DNA from: Dactylorhiza incarnata
Lineage: Eukaryota; Streptophyta; Magnoliopsida; Asparagales; Orchidaceae
Assembly: GCA_033032865.1 (NCBI GenBank)
Contig: JAWHQI010000075.1
Coordinates: 1,488,001 to 1,552,000 of the forward strand
DNA length: 64,000 bases
Direction: 5' to 3'
Part shown: in pieces, positions 1 through 10,303 of the stretch
Layout: every line of letters begins with the position of its first letter
Numbering within the stretch: position 1 is the first letter of the stretch
Notes under the pieces: generated by a model
Database searches by the model: none
What the model was told of the DNA's origin: nothing
What the model saw: only the letters and a program-made list of their open reading frames with translations
Made by a program: the position numbers and the translations under genes

Positions 1-150
1 CACCGGTCGTGCACCACTGTTCGTGCGCACATGGTATTTTATAAATTTCTTACTTTGCAGGTCCACCCAGGTAGGCGCACGATCACAGAACTCCAGCGCG
101 CACGACCACTGGTAGTGCGCCAATGACCATGCGCACTGTTTATTCCAGCG

Positions 151-160
151 CCTATAAATT
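151..160 (+). promoter_or_regulatory. LTR TATA box
   Basis: The sequence CCTATAAATT is a standard plant TATA context. It lies just downstream of the GTGCGCAC repeats and about 1 kb before the LTR end. Confidence 0.6.
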
Positions 161-717
161 GTCCTGCTCGCGATTTAGGTCGGGGACTCCGCATTTCTGC
201 TGTCCAGTCCGCCGTTTTCACCCCTTCCGCCGGTTCTCCGCCCCCTAGGCCTCCTCCATCATCCTTGAGCTCCAAGGAGAGGTTTATTGCCAACGTCGAG
301 CAAGGAGATCGTGTATCGGAGTAGATTTGATCGTGACACGAAGAAGACGAGCCATTGGGAGGAAGTGATAGCCCTCCTCTACCTCGGACGCAGTTGAAGA
401 CCGAGCTTGGACGCGGATTGACAACCCAGCGATTCCAACCGTGAATCTTCAGCAAGGCTTCGGATGTGGTCGACTCCTTTACCCTCTTTTTCCTTCTTTA
501 TGTTGATGATTGTTTAAGTTAGACTCTTCTATATTTTGATGATATACACAATGAATCTTGTTATGTAATGTCTATTTCATTTATTTGAGATTATACTATT
601 CATATGTGTTTATGAGGTGCGCCCCCATCTAATTTCCATTCCACTTTCGTGTTCGTGTGCCGCACTAGCAATTGCTAGTGGCGTGCTTGTCGACGAGGTG
701 CTTGCGACCCTCATCCG

Positions 718-895
718 TATGCCTACTCGTCCATCCGCCTACCGAAGCGTGGTATCGCGGCCCGTATTCCATTCGCCTAACGAAGCAGCGCGCTCAAGGC
801 CTGCATAGTTCGATTCCGCTAGCCTACTCGTCCATCCGCCCAACGAAGTAGTGCGCTCAAGGCCTACGTAGTCTTCCATCCCGCCGAGCGAAGCT
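718..895 (+). repeat. Short imperfect tandem repeat inside LTR
   Basis: Words such as GCCTACTCGTCCATCCGCC (719 and 821) and GCGCTCAAGGCCT (789 and 851) recur with different spacings. This indicates a partly decayed tandem duplication of roughly 60-100 bp. It is not coding. Confidence 0.5.
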
Positions 896-1164
896 TTGCA
901 TAGCGGCATTGCATAGGAGTAGTTGTAATATTTTATTTTATTATTCACAAACCAAATCCCTTTCGTCCGCACTCCACCTATCGCTGGACTTCGATCTCAA
1001 GTCCTTCCTCAAACGTTAACTCCACCTTACTGTGTTCCTTGAGAGATTCGATACTCGGGGATTACTCCTCGTTTTATATTACTTGAACGATCGGTACACT
1101 GCCATTTTGTGCCGCAGTCTTACTACCGCCTATAGCGGTGTGCTAAGATTTGCGCCATCATCCA

Positions 1165-2316
1165 CCACCAGGTTTCATCTCTCCAACCCACTCTTCTTAT
1201 GAATTTAATCTTAATAAAGTTCTCTATGGTCTCTAGCAAGCTCCCAGAGCATGGTATGAGACCTTAGCTAATTTTATTTTGGAGAACAATTTTTGTAGAG
1301 GCATTGTTGATAAAACCTTATTTTTCTGGATACATAAAAATCAAACTTTACCAGTTCAAATCTATGTAGATGACATAATTTTTGGCTCTACTGATTCAAA
1401 TCTATGCAAAAGGTTTTCTAACCTAATGCAATCTAAATTTGAAATGAGTAGTGTGAGTGAGTTATCTTACTTCCTTGGTCTTCAAGTGAAGCAAACTCCA
1501 AATGGCATATTCATATCACAATCCAAGTATGCTAAGGAATTAGTGAAAATGTTTGGTATGTCCGATGCTTCCACCATGAAAACACCCATGCCCTCCAATG
1601 CTGTTGTTGACAATGATGAATCAGGGAAACCTGTTGATCAGAAAGTATATAGAGCAATTGTTAGCTCACTACTTTACTTAACAGCTAGTAGACCTGACAT
1701 AATGTTTGTTACATGTATTTGTGCTAGGTTCCAAGTTAACCCCAAAGAATCTCACCTAATTTTACTAAAAAGAATTTCGAAATATATAAAGGGTTGTCCA
1801 AATCTAGGACTCTGGTATTCAACAGCTTCAGAATTTGAGTTAACTGGATTCTCAGATTCTGATTATGCTGGATGTAGAGTAGACAAGAAAAGCACATCAG
1901 GAACTTATCAGTTTCTTGGTGATAGGCTTGTGTCTTTGTTTTGTAAGAAACAAACATCTGTGTCTACATTAATAGCTGAAGCAGAATATATTGCTGCAGG
2001 CAGTTGCTGCTCACAAATATTATGGATACAAAATCAACTTCTAGATTATGGTATCAATTTAAATAATTCAATTATATTTTGTGACAATACTAGTGCAATA
2101 TCTATAGCAAAAAATCTAGTACTCCATAATAGGACTAAACACATAGAAATTAGGCACCACTTTATCAGAGATAATATGGATAAAAATAAAATTTGCATAC
2201 AATTCATTTCTACTGATTTGCAAAGGGTTGATATTTTCACCAAACCCTTGGATGAAAAGAAACATATCTTCTTTATAAATCAGCTAGGAATGATAGATGG
2301 AGATTCAATCAACTAA
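1165..2316 (+). pseudogene. pol: Copia reverse transcriptase (C-terminal half) and RNase H
   Basis: The frame runs from a QPPGF-type segment (1168 on) through the RT signature YVDDIIFGST to the RNase H domain and a proper stop at 2316. RT copies element RNA in the virus-like particle, and RNase H removes the template. All three RNase H acidic residues are visible (SDSDYAG, AEAEYIAA, FCDNTSA), as are the downstream KHIEIRHHFIRD and DIFTKPLD motifs typical of copia. One in-frame TAG at 1234-1236 sits in the LYGL-x-QAPRAWY motif, where Lys is usual. Everything upstream of that motif (integrase, protease, gag) is missing because of the insertion at 1160. The RNase H half looks otherwise undamaged, so the element is not very old. 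Confidence 0.85.
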
Positions 2317-3370
2317 AAAATTTAAATTTTCTACTTATCCCATCTTTTCATCGAACTGAGATTGACGAAATCTAGTCGTTCGTCGAACGGAGATCGACGA
2401 AGTCATCTAGATCGTCGAACTGAGATCGACGAAAATTTATTTTTCGTCGAACCCAGTTTTGATGAAGCCTATATTTCTGATCTTTCTTTATAATCAAATC
2501 TTTTATTTCATTTTAACTATATGCCTACAGAATTGCGTCTCTTTCCAGTTCCTTTGCACTTGATCGCTCTATTTTATTTTGCAGGAACAATAGCAATATT
2601 TCTTCAAAAAGATTGCATCCTTCCCTACCTCCTCATCTGTCCCTTCTTCTAGGGGCCTAGCTTCAGGACTTTCTGAAACTAGGCAGGGGGAGAAGTTTCA
2701 TGAAGAAGCTCCTTTTGATAGGGGAGTTGTTTTGAAGAAGCTCCTTTATGATAGGGGGAGATGTTTTATGAAGATGCTCAAGTTTCAAGGGAAGATGATG
2801 TATGAAAAAGAAGAATCAGTTCTTGATGAAGAAGCTCACAGCATTTTTGATTCAGAAACCAAAGATATGACAGATTCAAATGCAGATTGGTAGCAAAGCA
2901 GATTCAGTTATTGCTACAGTTCAGATCAACAAAAGCTAAAGCTGAAAAATGCAGATTCAGATTATAAAGCTTTTCGGTTCCAGTTCCAGTTCAAGTTAAT
3001 TTGGTGAAGTCAGCTCCAACTTAAGTTCCAAAATTTTTCACAAAGCAAGATTCAGTTCAGATAAATAAAAAAAATGCTGAAGGCAAGGATTTCTAAGCAA
3101 AGCAAAAGATGCAAATGCAGATTCATAAATATTGTTTGATATAGCAGATACAACTCAAATAATCAAATTCAGAAAGCTGAAGGCAATGCCAGAATTCAGA
3201 AAGCAAAAGGTTCTGATTATTTGTTTTTATTATTTCTATTTTTAATGTAAAATTTCCAAACTCAGAGTATCATATTTTATATCTGCTGAAATGTGTAAAA
3301 TCTGTCAGATATATATGCTCTGTTGTTTATTTTATTATTTGATTTTGTCAAATAGTGTCCTAACCCAAAT
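2317..3370 (+). other. Non-coding 3' tail of the copia element
   Basis: About 1 kb between the pol stop and the polypurine tract. It starts with inverted TCGTCGAAC/TCGACGAA words (2345-2465), then several AGGGGGAG-GAAGAAGCTC modules (2675-2785) that resemble repeated polypurine tracts, then many GCAGATTCAG words. No reading frame with an env-like domain survives. Confidence 0.6.
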
Positions 3371-3380
3371 AGGGGGAGAT
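3371..3380 (+). promoter_or_regulatory. Polypurine tract (plus-strand primer)
   Basis: AGGGGGAGAT lies directly before the LTR start TGTTGGAACA. It is the usual copia plus-strand priming site. Confidence 0.85.
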
Positions 3381-3519
3381 TGTTGGAACAACCATATTAC
3401 TGATTTGGGCTAGGATCACTATATGTTGACTAGGTCTAAGTTGACCCCAATGTATAGTCTAAGGGTCAAGGTTTTAGGCTGTTAAGTCAGCTAGAACTTA
3501 AGGAAAAGTTAAGTTTCTG

Positions 3520-3960
3520 CGTTCGACGAAATACATACTGCGTTCGACGAAATGCATACTGCGTTCGACGAACGTCTTGCTCTCGTTCGACGATTTTGTT
3601 CAGTCTCAGCGGTCGACAATTTTGCTCAGTCTCAGCGGTCAACATTTTTGCTAAGTCTCAGCGGTCGACGAACTTGGTCAGTCTCAGCGGTCGACGAATT
3701 TGTTCAGTCTCAGCGGTCGACGAATTTGCCAGTCTCAGCGGTCAATGAATTTGCCCAATCTCAGCGGTCGACGAACTTGCAATGTCTCTGCGTTCGATGA
3801 AATATCATTCAGATCGACTAATTCAATTCTTCCAGCCAGATTTAGCAGTTTATTCTTCAGTTCGACGAACTCCAACTTGAGCTCGACAAATTCCAGTCTG
3901 TGTTCGACAAATTAGCAACAGAAGTTCAGGTCGACGAAAATTAACATTCAGTTCGACGAA
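3520..3960 (+). repeat. 26 bp tandem array with TCGACGAA core in LTR U3
   Basis: Units of the form TCTCAGCGGTCGACGAA plus a short tail repeat at 25-26 bp from about 3600 to 3780 (unit starts 3661, 3687, 3713, 3738). They are flanked on both sides by looser GTTCGACGAA copies. The core GTCGAC is palindromic and rich in CpG. A role in promoter binding is inference. Confidence 0.8.
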
Positions 3961-4604
3961 CTTAGTTCTCTCAGCAACGGCTCTATTATTCCAGATAAGT
4001 CAAGGATTATATCCTTCCATTTATTTATTCCTTTCCATTGTCTTCTCTCGAGAATATAGTCGTTTGGCATACTGGAAAATGAAAAGGAATTAAAGTCTTG
4101 CTTGTAGTTCCAAGAAATTATCCACCTGATTATTCTATTCCTTATTCAGAGGATTTAAAATTCAAAATTAGATATATTGTCTAAGGAAGAAATAGTTATT
4201 ACAGATAACAACAAGGTAGAAAGAAAGAAAGAGGAAGAAATAGTTGAGAGAAATACAGAAAGAAAAATACAGAGTTCATCTTCCTCAAGCAGCAACTCTC
4301 TCAATCTCTGATAACATCAACATTATTCTCTCAGTATTATGCTGCAAGTTCAAGATCTTCAAGAGCAACAATAAACTGAGAAACCTTTGTCTCTCAGATT
4401 CATCAGCTATCAAGGAAGATATTCATATTCAAGAGAAAGCTTCATCCTCAACTGTCAACCATTTCTATCAGACAGGGGGAGCTTTACATCAACACATTCC
4501 ACTAGTCTTCTCTCAGATTATTTACAGAGAAGAACTTCATAACCCATTTTATTTACCCTTTTATTCCATTCTGTATAGGGTTCTAACTCCCTTCAAAAGT
4601 TAAC

Positions 4605-4752
4605 CCCTTTGGTGGCAGGGCACCTGATCAAAAACCTGTGGTTGGTTTGAGCACCTAATCAAAAGCTATTGGTGTTTGAACACTTGATCAAAAATCCATT
4701 GGTGATAGGGCACCTGATCAAAAACCTAGTGGAATCCTACCAAGGGTGGTAG
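4605..4752 (+). repeat. GATCAAAA tandem units and hairpin in copia R/U5
   Basis: Four imperfect units of about 40 bp containing GCACCTGATCAAAA are followed by a perfect 6 bp stem, CTACCA-AGGG-TGGTAG (4737-4752). The same arrangement occurs, inverted, in LTR A at 22774-22980. Confidence 0.7.
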
Positions 4753-4943
4753 AAGAGTAGACGTACCCAGGTTTATTAGGGAACTACTCTAAAATCCTTG
4801 TGTCCTCTGTGTTTATGTGATTTTCTATATTGTGCTGTGTGTTCTTATTTCTTCTTATAACTCACTCAGTACACATACATATATATCACTATTTTAATTC
4901 CGCTATAAAAATAAGAGAAAAACTTTTAATACTCTATTCACCA

Positions 4944-4967
4944 CCCCCCCCCCCCCCCCCCCCCCCC
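4944..4967 (+). repeat. Homopolymer C tract near U5 end
   Basis: Twenty-four consecutive C follow CTATTCACCA. All SIRE-like LTRs in the window have such a tract at this place, with different lengths. Confidence 0.8.
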
Positions 4968-5003
4968 GCTCTAGAGTGACTTTAAGATCTAACCTCACTT
5001 TCA

Positions 5004-5400
5004 GAGTTGCTATTGATTTAAGTTGTTGAGCTGGTTGATGCTGAAGAGGAGCAAACTTCTGGCGTTGAACACACTTCTTTGCAAACTTTTCTGCATCCTT
5101 CCTCACTTGAGGCCAGAAATACCCCTGCCTTAGAAACCTCTTTTCTAGTGTTCTATCTCCTGGGTGACTGGCGCACTCTCTCAAATGAACCTCTTGAAGG
5201 ATGATTGGAATTTCTTCTTCAGGAACGCACCGTGCCAATGGTGAAAGAAAAGTTTTCCTACAGATTATTCCTGCAAAAAGATAATAATAGGCTACTTTAA
5301 GTTTAAACCTCTTCCTATCATTTACTGTTGAATGGAACTCTCTGGTCAAGAGGTAGAGGATGAAGGGGTCCATCCAAGACGGGTGTCGATGTATTTGCAT
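5004..5400 (-). pseudogene. pol: Gypsy integrase, zinc-binding (HHCC) N-terminus
   Basis: The frame shows HLRECASHPGDR and GYFWPQVRKDAEKF followed by KKCVQRQKFAP. This is the HHCC zinc-binding domain that precedes the DDE core of gypsy integrases. The second Cys of the CxxC pair reads Arg (CVQR), so zinc binding would be lost. The catalytic core is absent because the copia LTR begins at 5003; the last residues of this frame are read from LTR sequence. It continues the frame of the RNase H region upstream after a short non-open stretch. Confidence 0.75.
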
Positions 5401-5403
5401 TAC

Positions 5404-6135
5404 TCCACCCTATTCGATAGCTAGATGAAACAATTCTGAGGTAGTTCCTCCAGAATGAAGGCCAAACATAGCCAATTCATTGGCTTCTTTGTTCTCTCCC
5501 CTAGGGATATGCTGAATAGTGAAGCTCTTGAACTTGCATATCTCAATTTTTACCAGACCTTGATATTGTTTCAAAATACGATCTCTGGTTTCGAATGTTC
5601 CATTTACTTGAGATGCTATTATTAGAGAATAAGTTTTGTCTTGAACATCTTCAATTCCCAGCTCTCTAATAAATTTGAGGCCGGTGAGTAAAGCTTCATT
5701 TCCTGCTTGGTTGTTTGTTGTTGAAAAATAGAACTTTAGCGCTTGATCTCATCTAACCCCATTTGGGTTAATTAGAACAACTCATGCCCCAGAAGAATTT
5801 CTTCCTAAAGCTCCATCAATGAAAATTGTCCAGACGAAAGGCGTTCCAACCTCCTTTTCTGAGCTTGCTTCCCTTGCATCGATCATGAAATCTGCTAGCA
5901 CCTGAGCTTTGATTGCTACTCTGGGAATATAAGAGAGATCGAATTTGCTGACCTCTATTGCCCATTTTGCCAATCTTCGGGAGAATTCTGTCTTCTCTAA
6001 AAAAGTCTTTAGTGGGAGATCAGTGACAACTTGGATTGAGTGGGATTGGAAATAAGGTCTTATCCTTTGTGCTGTAGTTACGAGCATTAGGGCCAGCTTC
6101 TCAAGAATCTGATACCGAGTTTCTGCATCTTTCAA
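5404..6135 (-). pseudogene. pol: Gypsy RNase H plus second, archaeal-type RNase H-like domain
   Basis: The part 5782-6135 matches the end of the gypsy RNase H (ETRYQILEKLALMLVTTA, KWAIEVSKFDLSYIPR). It then continues into WTIFIDGALGRNSSGA, which starts a second RNase H-like domain. That domain continues at 5404-5781 with NNQAGNEALL, LGIEDVQ, IASQVNGTFE and HIPRGENKEANELA. A dual RNase H is known from the Tat clade. Stops occur near 5746 and at the 5782 boundary. In the second domain the usual D-S-Q motif reads IASQ, so a catalytic Asp appears to be lost. Confidence 0.7.
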
Positions 6136-6143
6136 AATCTTGC

Positions 6144-6575
6144 TTACATAATAGACCGGAAACTAACTCTTTTCTCTTCCCTGACCAGTACTGAACTTAT
6201 GGCATCGGAGCCAACTCCAAGATATAAGGAAAGTTCTTCTCCCTCTCTTGGGATCTGGAGTAAAGGAGTTGACGTCAATTGCTTTTTAATCTCATTGAAA
6301 GCATCTTCACACTCCTTTGTCCACTCAATCTTAGCTCCTCCGTGGAGGGTCTTAAAGAAAGGAGCACTTTTATCTCCTGAGCGAGAGATAAAACGGATCC
6401 GACCTGCCATCCTTCCTCCTAACTTTTGAACTTCTTTGGGGGATTTTGGAGGTGACATCTCCAAGATAGCCTTCACCTTATTGGGATTTGGTTCCAACCC
6501 ATCCGGAGTGAGGAGATGGCCGAGAAACCTCCCTTTACTAGCTCCAAAAACACATTTAAACGGATTCAACCTCAT
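6144..6575 (-). pseudogene. pol: Gypsy RT thumb/connection region
   Basis: Visible segments are LNPFKCVFGASKGRFLGHLL, GLEPNPNKVKAI, SPKEVQKLGGRMAGRIRFIS and the start of the RNase H substrate-contact region (IEWTKECEDAFNEIKKQL). It follows the YVDD-bearing segment at 6602-6964 after a stop near 6600, and it precedes the RNase H. It binds the primer-template in the virus-like particle in intact relatives. The usual ALSRF reads GRIRF here. Confidence 0.75.
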
Positions 6576-6601
6576 GTTAAGGTCCGGAGGGTTGCAAACA
6601 T

Positions 6602-6964
6602 CTATGTGAGATTATTAAGATGAGCTGAATAGGACTTGATTTTTATGAGGAGGTCATCAACATAGACCTCTAAATTTCTTTCTTTTTTATTTTTAAAGAC
6701 GGTGTCCATCATTTTTTGATAAGTTGCACCTGAATTCTTTAGCCCAAAGGGCATTACTAGATAGCCAAAACAACCTTCAATCTTGATGAATGAGGTGTGA
6801 GGAATGCCGGGCTTATACATTTGTATTTGGTAATATCTCGATAATGCATCCAAAAAACTCATACAAGAATACCCAACCGCAGAATCAACTAAAGAATCTA
6901 TCTGATGCAAGGGGTAACAATCTTTGGGACACGCTTTATTGAGCTTGGTAAAATCTTCACACAT
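6602..6964 (-). pseudogene. pol: Gypsy reverse transcriptase palm/fingers with YVDD
   Basis: The segment shows the RT order: CEDFTKLNKACPKDCYPL, a degenerate DAYSGY motif (DALSRY), FIKIEGCFGYLVMPFGLKN, and the catalytic EVYVDDLLIK. The polymerase aspartates of YVDD and of DAL are present, but the Tyr and Gly of DAYSGY are changed. It is separated from the N-terminal RT part by a one-base frameshift at about 6972-6980, where GGT-GGT-GAG reads GGT-TGG-TGA. Confidence 0.8.
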
Positions 6965-7920
6965 GCGCCACTTCTCACCAACCTTTTTTAACCATTACAA
7001 CATTTGATACCAAATCTAGGTATTGAATTTCCTGAATGAATTTGGCCTTCAACAACTTCTCCACCTCTTCCCGAATCTGATGAGTAAGGGTCTCCGCCAC
7101 TGCTCTTTTATTTTGCTTGATTGGGATGAAGTTGGGATCGATGTTGAGGTGATGGCAAGCAACATCTGGATCAACTCCCGACCTGTCATCCGCTGACCAA
7201 GTGAAGACATCCAGGTTCTTTAGAAGGCAGGAGATGAGCTGTCTCTTGTTAGCTTCAGGTAATTTAGCATTGATTGAGAGCTTCTTTCTCTCATATTCCT
7301 TGCTGATGGATATAACTTGATTTGCTTGGGCAGGTTCCAGGCGAACTCCATCTCTTGCATCTTCCTCTTCAATTTCTTCTACTGCTTTGGCTTGGTCAGA
7401 AACTTGAGACGCTGAAGAGTCCTCAGCTACCTGAAGAGGGTATAACTCGATCACGTTGAACGTTCTGACATTGCATTCTCTGGCTTTCCTGAGATCGCTC
7501 CTGATCTGGTACTGCTTGCTATTTAAAGTGAACTTTACGGCTTGATGGTAGGTTGAAACTACCGCTTGATATTCATTCAGCACTGTCCTCCCAAAGATCG
7601 CGTTGTAGCTGCTCGGAGCTTTAACGACTATGAACTTTACCAGCTTTACCATACCTCCTAGTGTCATCGAGAGAGTGATGACTCCTTCCACTTCTTTCTT
7701 CTCCCCAGAGAAAACATAGAGCGGACCTTTGGTAAAGAAAATAGCCTTTCCAGTCTTCAATGCTTCGAAGGCAGGATTGAAGAGCACATTCACTGAACTC
7801 CCGGTATCGACCAGAAGTTTTTCTACGGTATAGTTCTTGATTGTCACTTTGATAACGACTGCGTCGTTGAAAGGATTGGCGGTTGGAGAAAGATCTTCTT
7901 GTCCAAAGGTAATTATTCCT
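6965..7920 (-). pseudogene. pol: Gypsy aspartic protease and RT N-terminus
   Basis: The protease has LLVDTGSSVNVL, the catalytic DTG plus SS typical of the Tat clade, and a downstream SYNAIFGRTVLNEY flap-side motif. Then come a linker rich in acidic residues, the HHLNIDPNFIPIKQ segment, and the RT start (SNVVMVKK). The true frame extends upstream of the Met at 7847 to at least ITFGQED near 7910. The protease matures the Gag-Pol polyprotein in relatives. The DTG triad is intact, but the downstream RT is out of frame. Confidence 0.8.
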
Positions 7921-8112
7921 CAAATTGGGGCTGAAGAGGAGGTAGCAGCGACTTTGGATTGATAGACTCATGTGAGGCTAGCTTTCCTGGAAGACTCAAG
8001 TCCTGCACCTCCATGGATGCAGAAGAGGTGACCAAAAGTACCTTCATCATTTGCATCTACACATTCATCTGGATACCCGACATTGCCAAGATGGCCAACG
8101 TCATCTACTTCA

Positions 8113-9702
8113 TCACACTCCCAGTGGACTTCCACTACCTCCTTGTCCTTGGAGGTTGAAGACTTGGAAAAAATCTCCCTTTTGGAACAGATCTTGAAAT
8201 TTTCCTTCCTTTAGGAGCTTTTCCACCAGCAAATGGAGAGCTCTGCAATTCTCAGTCATATGACCCCTCTCCCTATGATGCTCATAGTATAGGGATGGAT
8301 TTCTGGTCTTTGGATCTGAGTTGAGAGGGGCAAGCCTTTTATAAAATGGGATGCTTCTAGAGGATTTGAACAACCTCGCTCATAGAGATACCGAGATCGA
8401 CAAAACATTCTTGTGAATCATTGAAGAGTAGTTGAGACGACGTTATAAGAGGTGGATGGATGTACTAGATATGGTGAACTGGTGTGGATTGCGGAGTTGG
8501 GGCAGCCAGAGTTGGTAGAAAAGACCCTTTGGGTTCGAATTGCTGATTTCCCAGATAGGAACGGTTCTGGCGGAAGTTCCTCCACCTTTGGGTTGGAGGC
8601 TGGAACTCTTGGCGTAGCAGCTTTGACGATGGCTGGGCTGGATAAAAACCTGCAGAGCCTTTCTGGCCATTTTTGTTTGTCAGGTTAGAGACATATGTGA
8701 GGTTGTTGATTTCCCCATCTATGTAGCGGTTGACGATGCTAATCAGCTATTAATATGAGTCGGGCTCCTTGGTGGTGACCTCAAACTTGAGAGGTCCCTG
8801 TTGCAGACCATTTATTAGGGACACCATATAGAGAGAGGGATCTTCATCCCGAATCCCGAGAATTTTCTTTTGGAAATGATCAATAAAATGAGCCAAGGTC
8901 TCATTTCCTTCCCGCTTGATTTTGAAGAGGGCTGCCAAACCACTCTTCCTCTTCTTGGAGGCTGCAAACCTCAGAAGAAGCTCATGCCTCAGGACGGCAA
9001 AGCTTGAGGTGGACTAGGAAGGTAATTTGTAAAACCATTCTCTGGCTTGTCCATCGAAAGAAGTGATTAGAAGCTTACACTTCACGACATCTGAAAGAGT
9101 CATAAGAGCGACAACAGACTCAGAGGCTTAGAGATGGGAAATTTGGTCACTTTCCCCAGTAAACATAGGTAGACGGGGCTCTCTAAAGCCATTGGGAATT
9201 GGCTCCCAACGAACTATATCAGTAAAGGGGAAGGCTCCTCCGCTTCAATAGCGTCAGATGGAGCAGAAAAGGTAGAAGCAAGGGTCGGGGGATAAGCATA
9301 ATCCTCTTGAAAGTTTAGGGCCTGGGCTGGAGGTCCTTGAGCTGCTGCTCTGAAGAAATCCTGACAAGCTATGAACTCCCCTACCTGAGGTCTCACAGGA
9401 GCTGCGAGAAGAGAGGTCGGGTAGTCAAGGGTGTGACCGCCAGCCAAGCGGTCAGGGGTAGCGACCTGACTAGGCTGAGGAAGAATCCTCTGAGAGATCA
9501 AATCTAGAACCTAGTTCATTGCTTTGAACTGCCTGGCAGACTCTTGCTGAGCCTGAGTGGTCTCACGACAAGCTCAGGCGGCCTCTTTAAAGGCTTGCTC
9601 GAGGCAAAATTCAAAGTGATGCTACAGGGATTATAGGGTGGTCAGATTGCTCGAAGGGCGATCACTGGGAGACCGATGAGAATGATTCATGCAGTCTGAC
9701 AT
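8113..9702 (-). pseudogene. gag: Gypsy gag with degenerate CCHC knuckle
   Basis: The likely start is the ATG complement at 9700-9702, because MSDC begins an open stretch right after the leader. Pieces include RWEPIPNGFREPRLPMFTGE and LFITSFDGQAREW-like sequence (about 9060-9225), the capsid region at 8750-8938 (LFKIKREGNETLAHFIDHF, SLINGLQQGPLKFE), and a zinc-knuckle-like YYEHHRERGHMTENC followed by KLLKEGKF at 8113-8373. The first knuckle Cys reads Tyr. Several stops separate the pieces. Gag would form the particle and bind RNA. Confidence 0.7.
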
Positions 9703-9762
9703 CTTGGATGTCCGCTGACTTCACCTAAACATTCTAATCTGAAGGTCGCGTGTTCGTTCTAT

Positions 9763-10303
9763 TGGTACAAAAAATGTACCTACAAGAATCACAGTAGAAA
9801 GAGATGGGGGGAACTGTGGAGTGCTGGTTACTTGGGACAAAGGATGACAGATGAGAGATCTCTAGACGAAAAAACTGCTTGTGATTGATCTCAAAAAGAA
9901 AACGCAGGGAGTAACTAGATCAAGCCAGAATGAGAGGTAGAAAAGTGATAGATTTCGAGACCGCTTACACAGGTTGTAAGATGGAGGCTCGAAGCAAAAG
10001 TCCCTTTTCTAGAAACCCTACCCCTCTATTTACAGACGCGGAGGCTGCCTAAATGGGCAGATCAAAATATTACGGGCTGCCCGGGGTACAGGAGAAATGT
10101 GGCAGAGATATGAGGGCAAATAACAAAAAAGGAGAAAAACCAACAGACCGCGCGATCTGGCGGTCTGATTGGAGTCTGATCGCCTGTTCCTTGCGAGAAT
10201 TGATGAAGAGGGGACAGGTGGTCTGGGAGATCTCCCAATATTGAGACCGCTGGAACTGAATCTTCTAACTGATAATGAGAGGTCGTGGACTTCCAGGCAG
10301 TCA
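9763..10303 (-). repeat. 5' LTR of the Tat-like element (541 bp, ends inferred)
   Basis: On the minus strand it would start TGACTGCC at 10303 and end TTTTTTGTACCA at 9763, just upstream of the gag leader. A TATA-like TGTAAATAGAGG lies at 10025-10035. U3 contains an inverted pair, AGACCGCC and GGCGGTCT, with a GCGCG between. The boundaries rest on TG/CA rules and on the flanking integrase, because no second LTR is in the window. Confidence 0.5.

Larger units (their letters stand above)
1..1160 (+). mobile_element. Right part of an LTR, family unclassified
   Basis: Non-coding. A TATA box (CCTATAAATT, 151-160) is preceded by repeated GTGCGCAC-like words (about 8-135), as expected for U3, and followed by about 1 kb without a credible reading frame. 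The right edge ends in GCGCCATCA at 1160. The next bases are in frame with a copia reverse transcriptase, so this LTR probably inserted into that gene; its left part and any internal domain lie outside the window. The transcribed part resembles 5' leaders of gypsy elements in style, but I could not assign a lineage. A host-gene 5' end is less likely because the right end is abrupt and lies inside RT coding sequence. Confidence 0.55.
1161..5003 (+). mobile_element. SIRE/Maximus-like Ty1/copia element, 3' part
   Basis: Only the RT C-terminal half, RNase H, a 1 kb non-coding tail and the 3' LTR are present. The order RT-RNase H at the pol end is diagnostic of copia. The long untranslated tail, the polypurine tract AGGGGGAGAT followed by TGTTGGAACA, and a U5 with a TTCACC-polyC-TCTAGAGTG signature match the SIRE/Maximus group. 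The 5' side is cut by the LTR at 1-1160. The 3' LTR appears to end at 5003, where gypsy integrase sequence starts, so this element inserted into the Tat-like gypsy. Confidence 0.8.
3381..5003 (+). repeat. 3' LTR of the SIRE-like copia element
   Basis: The LTR starts TGTTGG after the polypurine tract and probably ends in TTTCA at 5003. U3 holds a 26 bp array. The R/U5 part holds four GATCAAAA units (4605-4745), a CTACCA/TGGTAG hairpin (4737-4752), and the polyC signature TATTCACC-Cn-TCTAGAGTG near the end. The partner LTR is outside the window. Confidence 0.75.
5004..10303 (-). mobile_element. Tat-like Ty3/gypsy element (5' LTR to integrase), degraded
   Basis: Read on the minus strand, the order is 5' LTR (10303-9763), gag, protease, RT, RNase H, a second RNase H-like segment, and the zinc-binding start of integrase. 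The order RT-RNase H-integrase is gypsy. The second RNase H-like segment and the SGRMA-type linker sequence point to the Tat clade. The integrase is cut at about 5004 by the copia 3' LTR. Frameshifts and stops occur throughout. On the right it abuts the plus-strand copy of a Tekay-like integrase, which is its likely insertion site. Confidence 0.8.

Noticed and set aside
4243..4603. 119-codon plus-strand frame in the copia 3' LTR
   Set aside because: It lies wholly in the LTR, has no domain, and the other SIRE-like LTRs here do not keep it.
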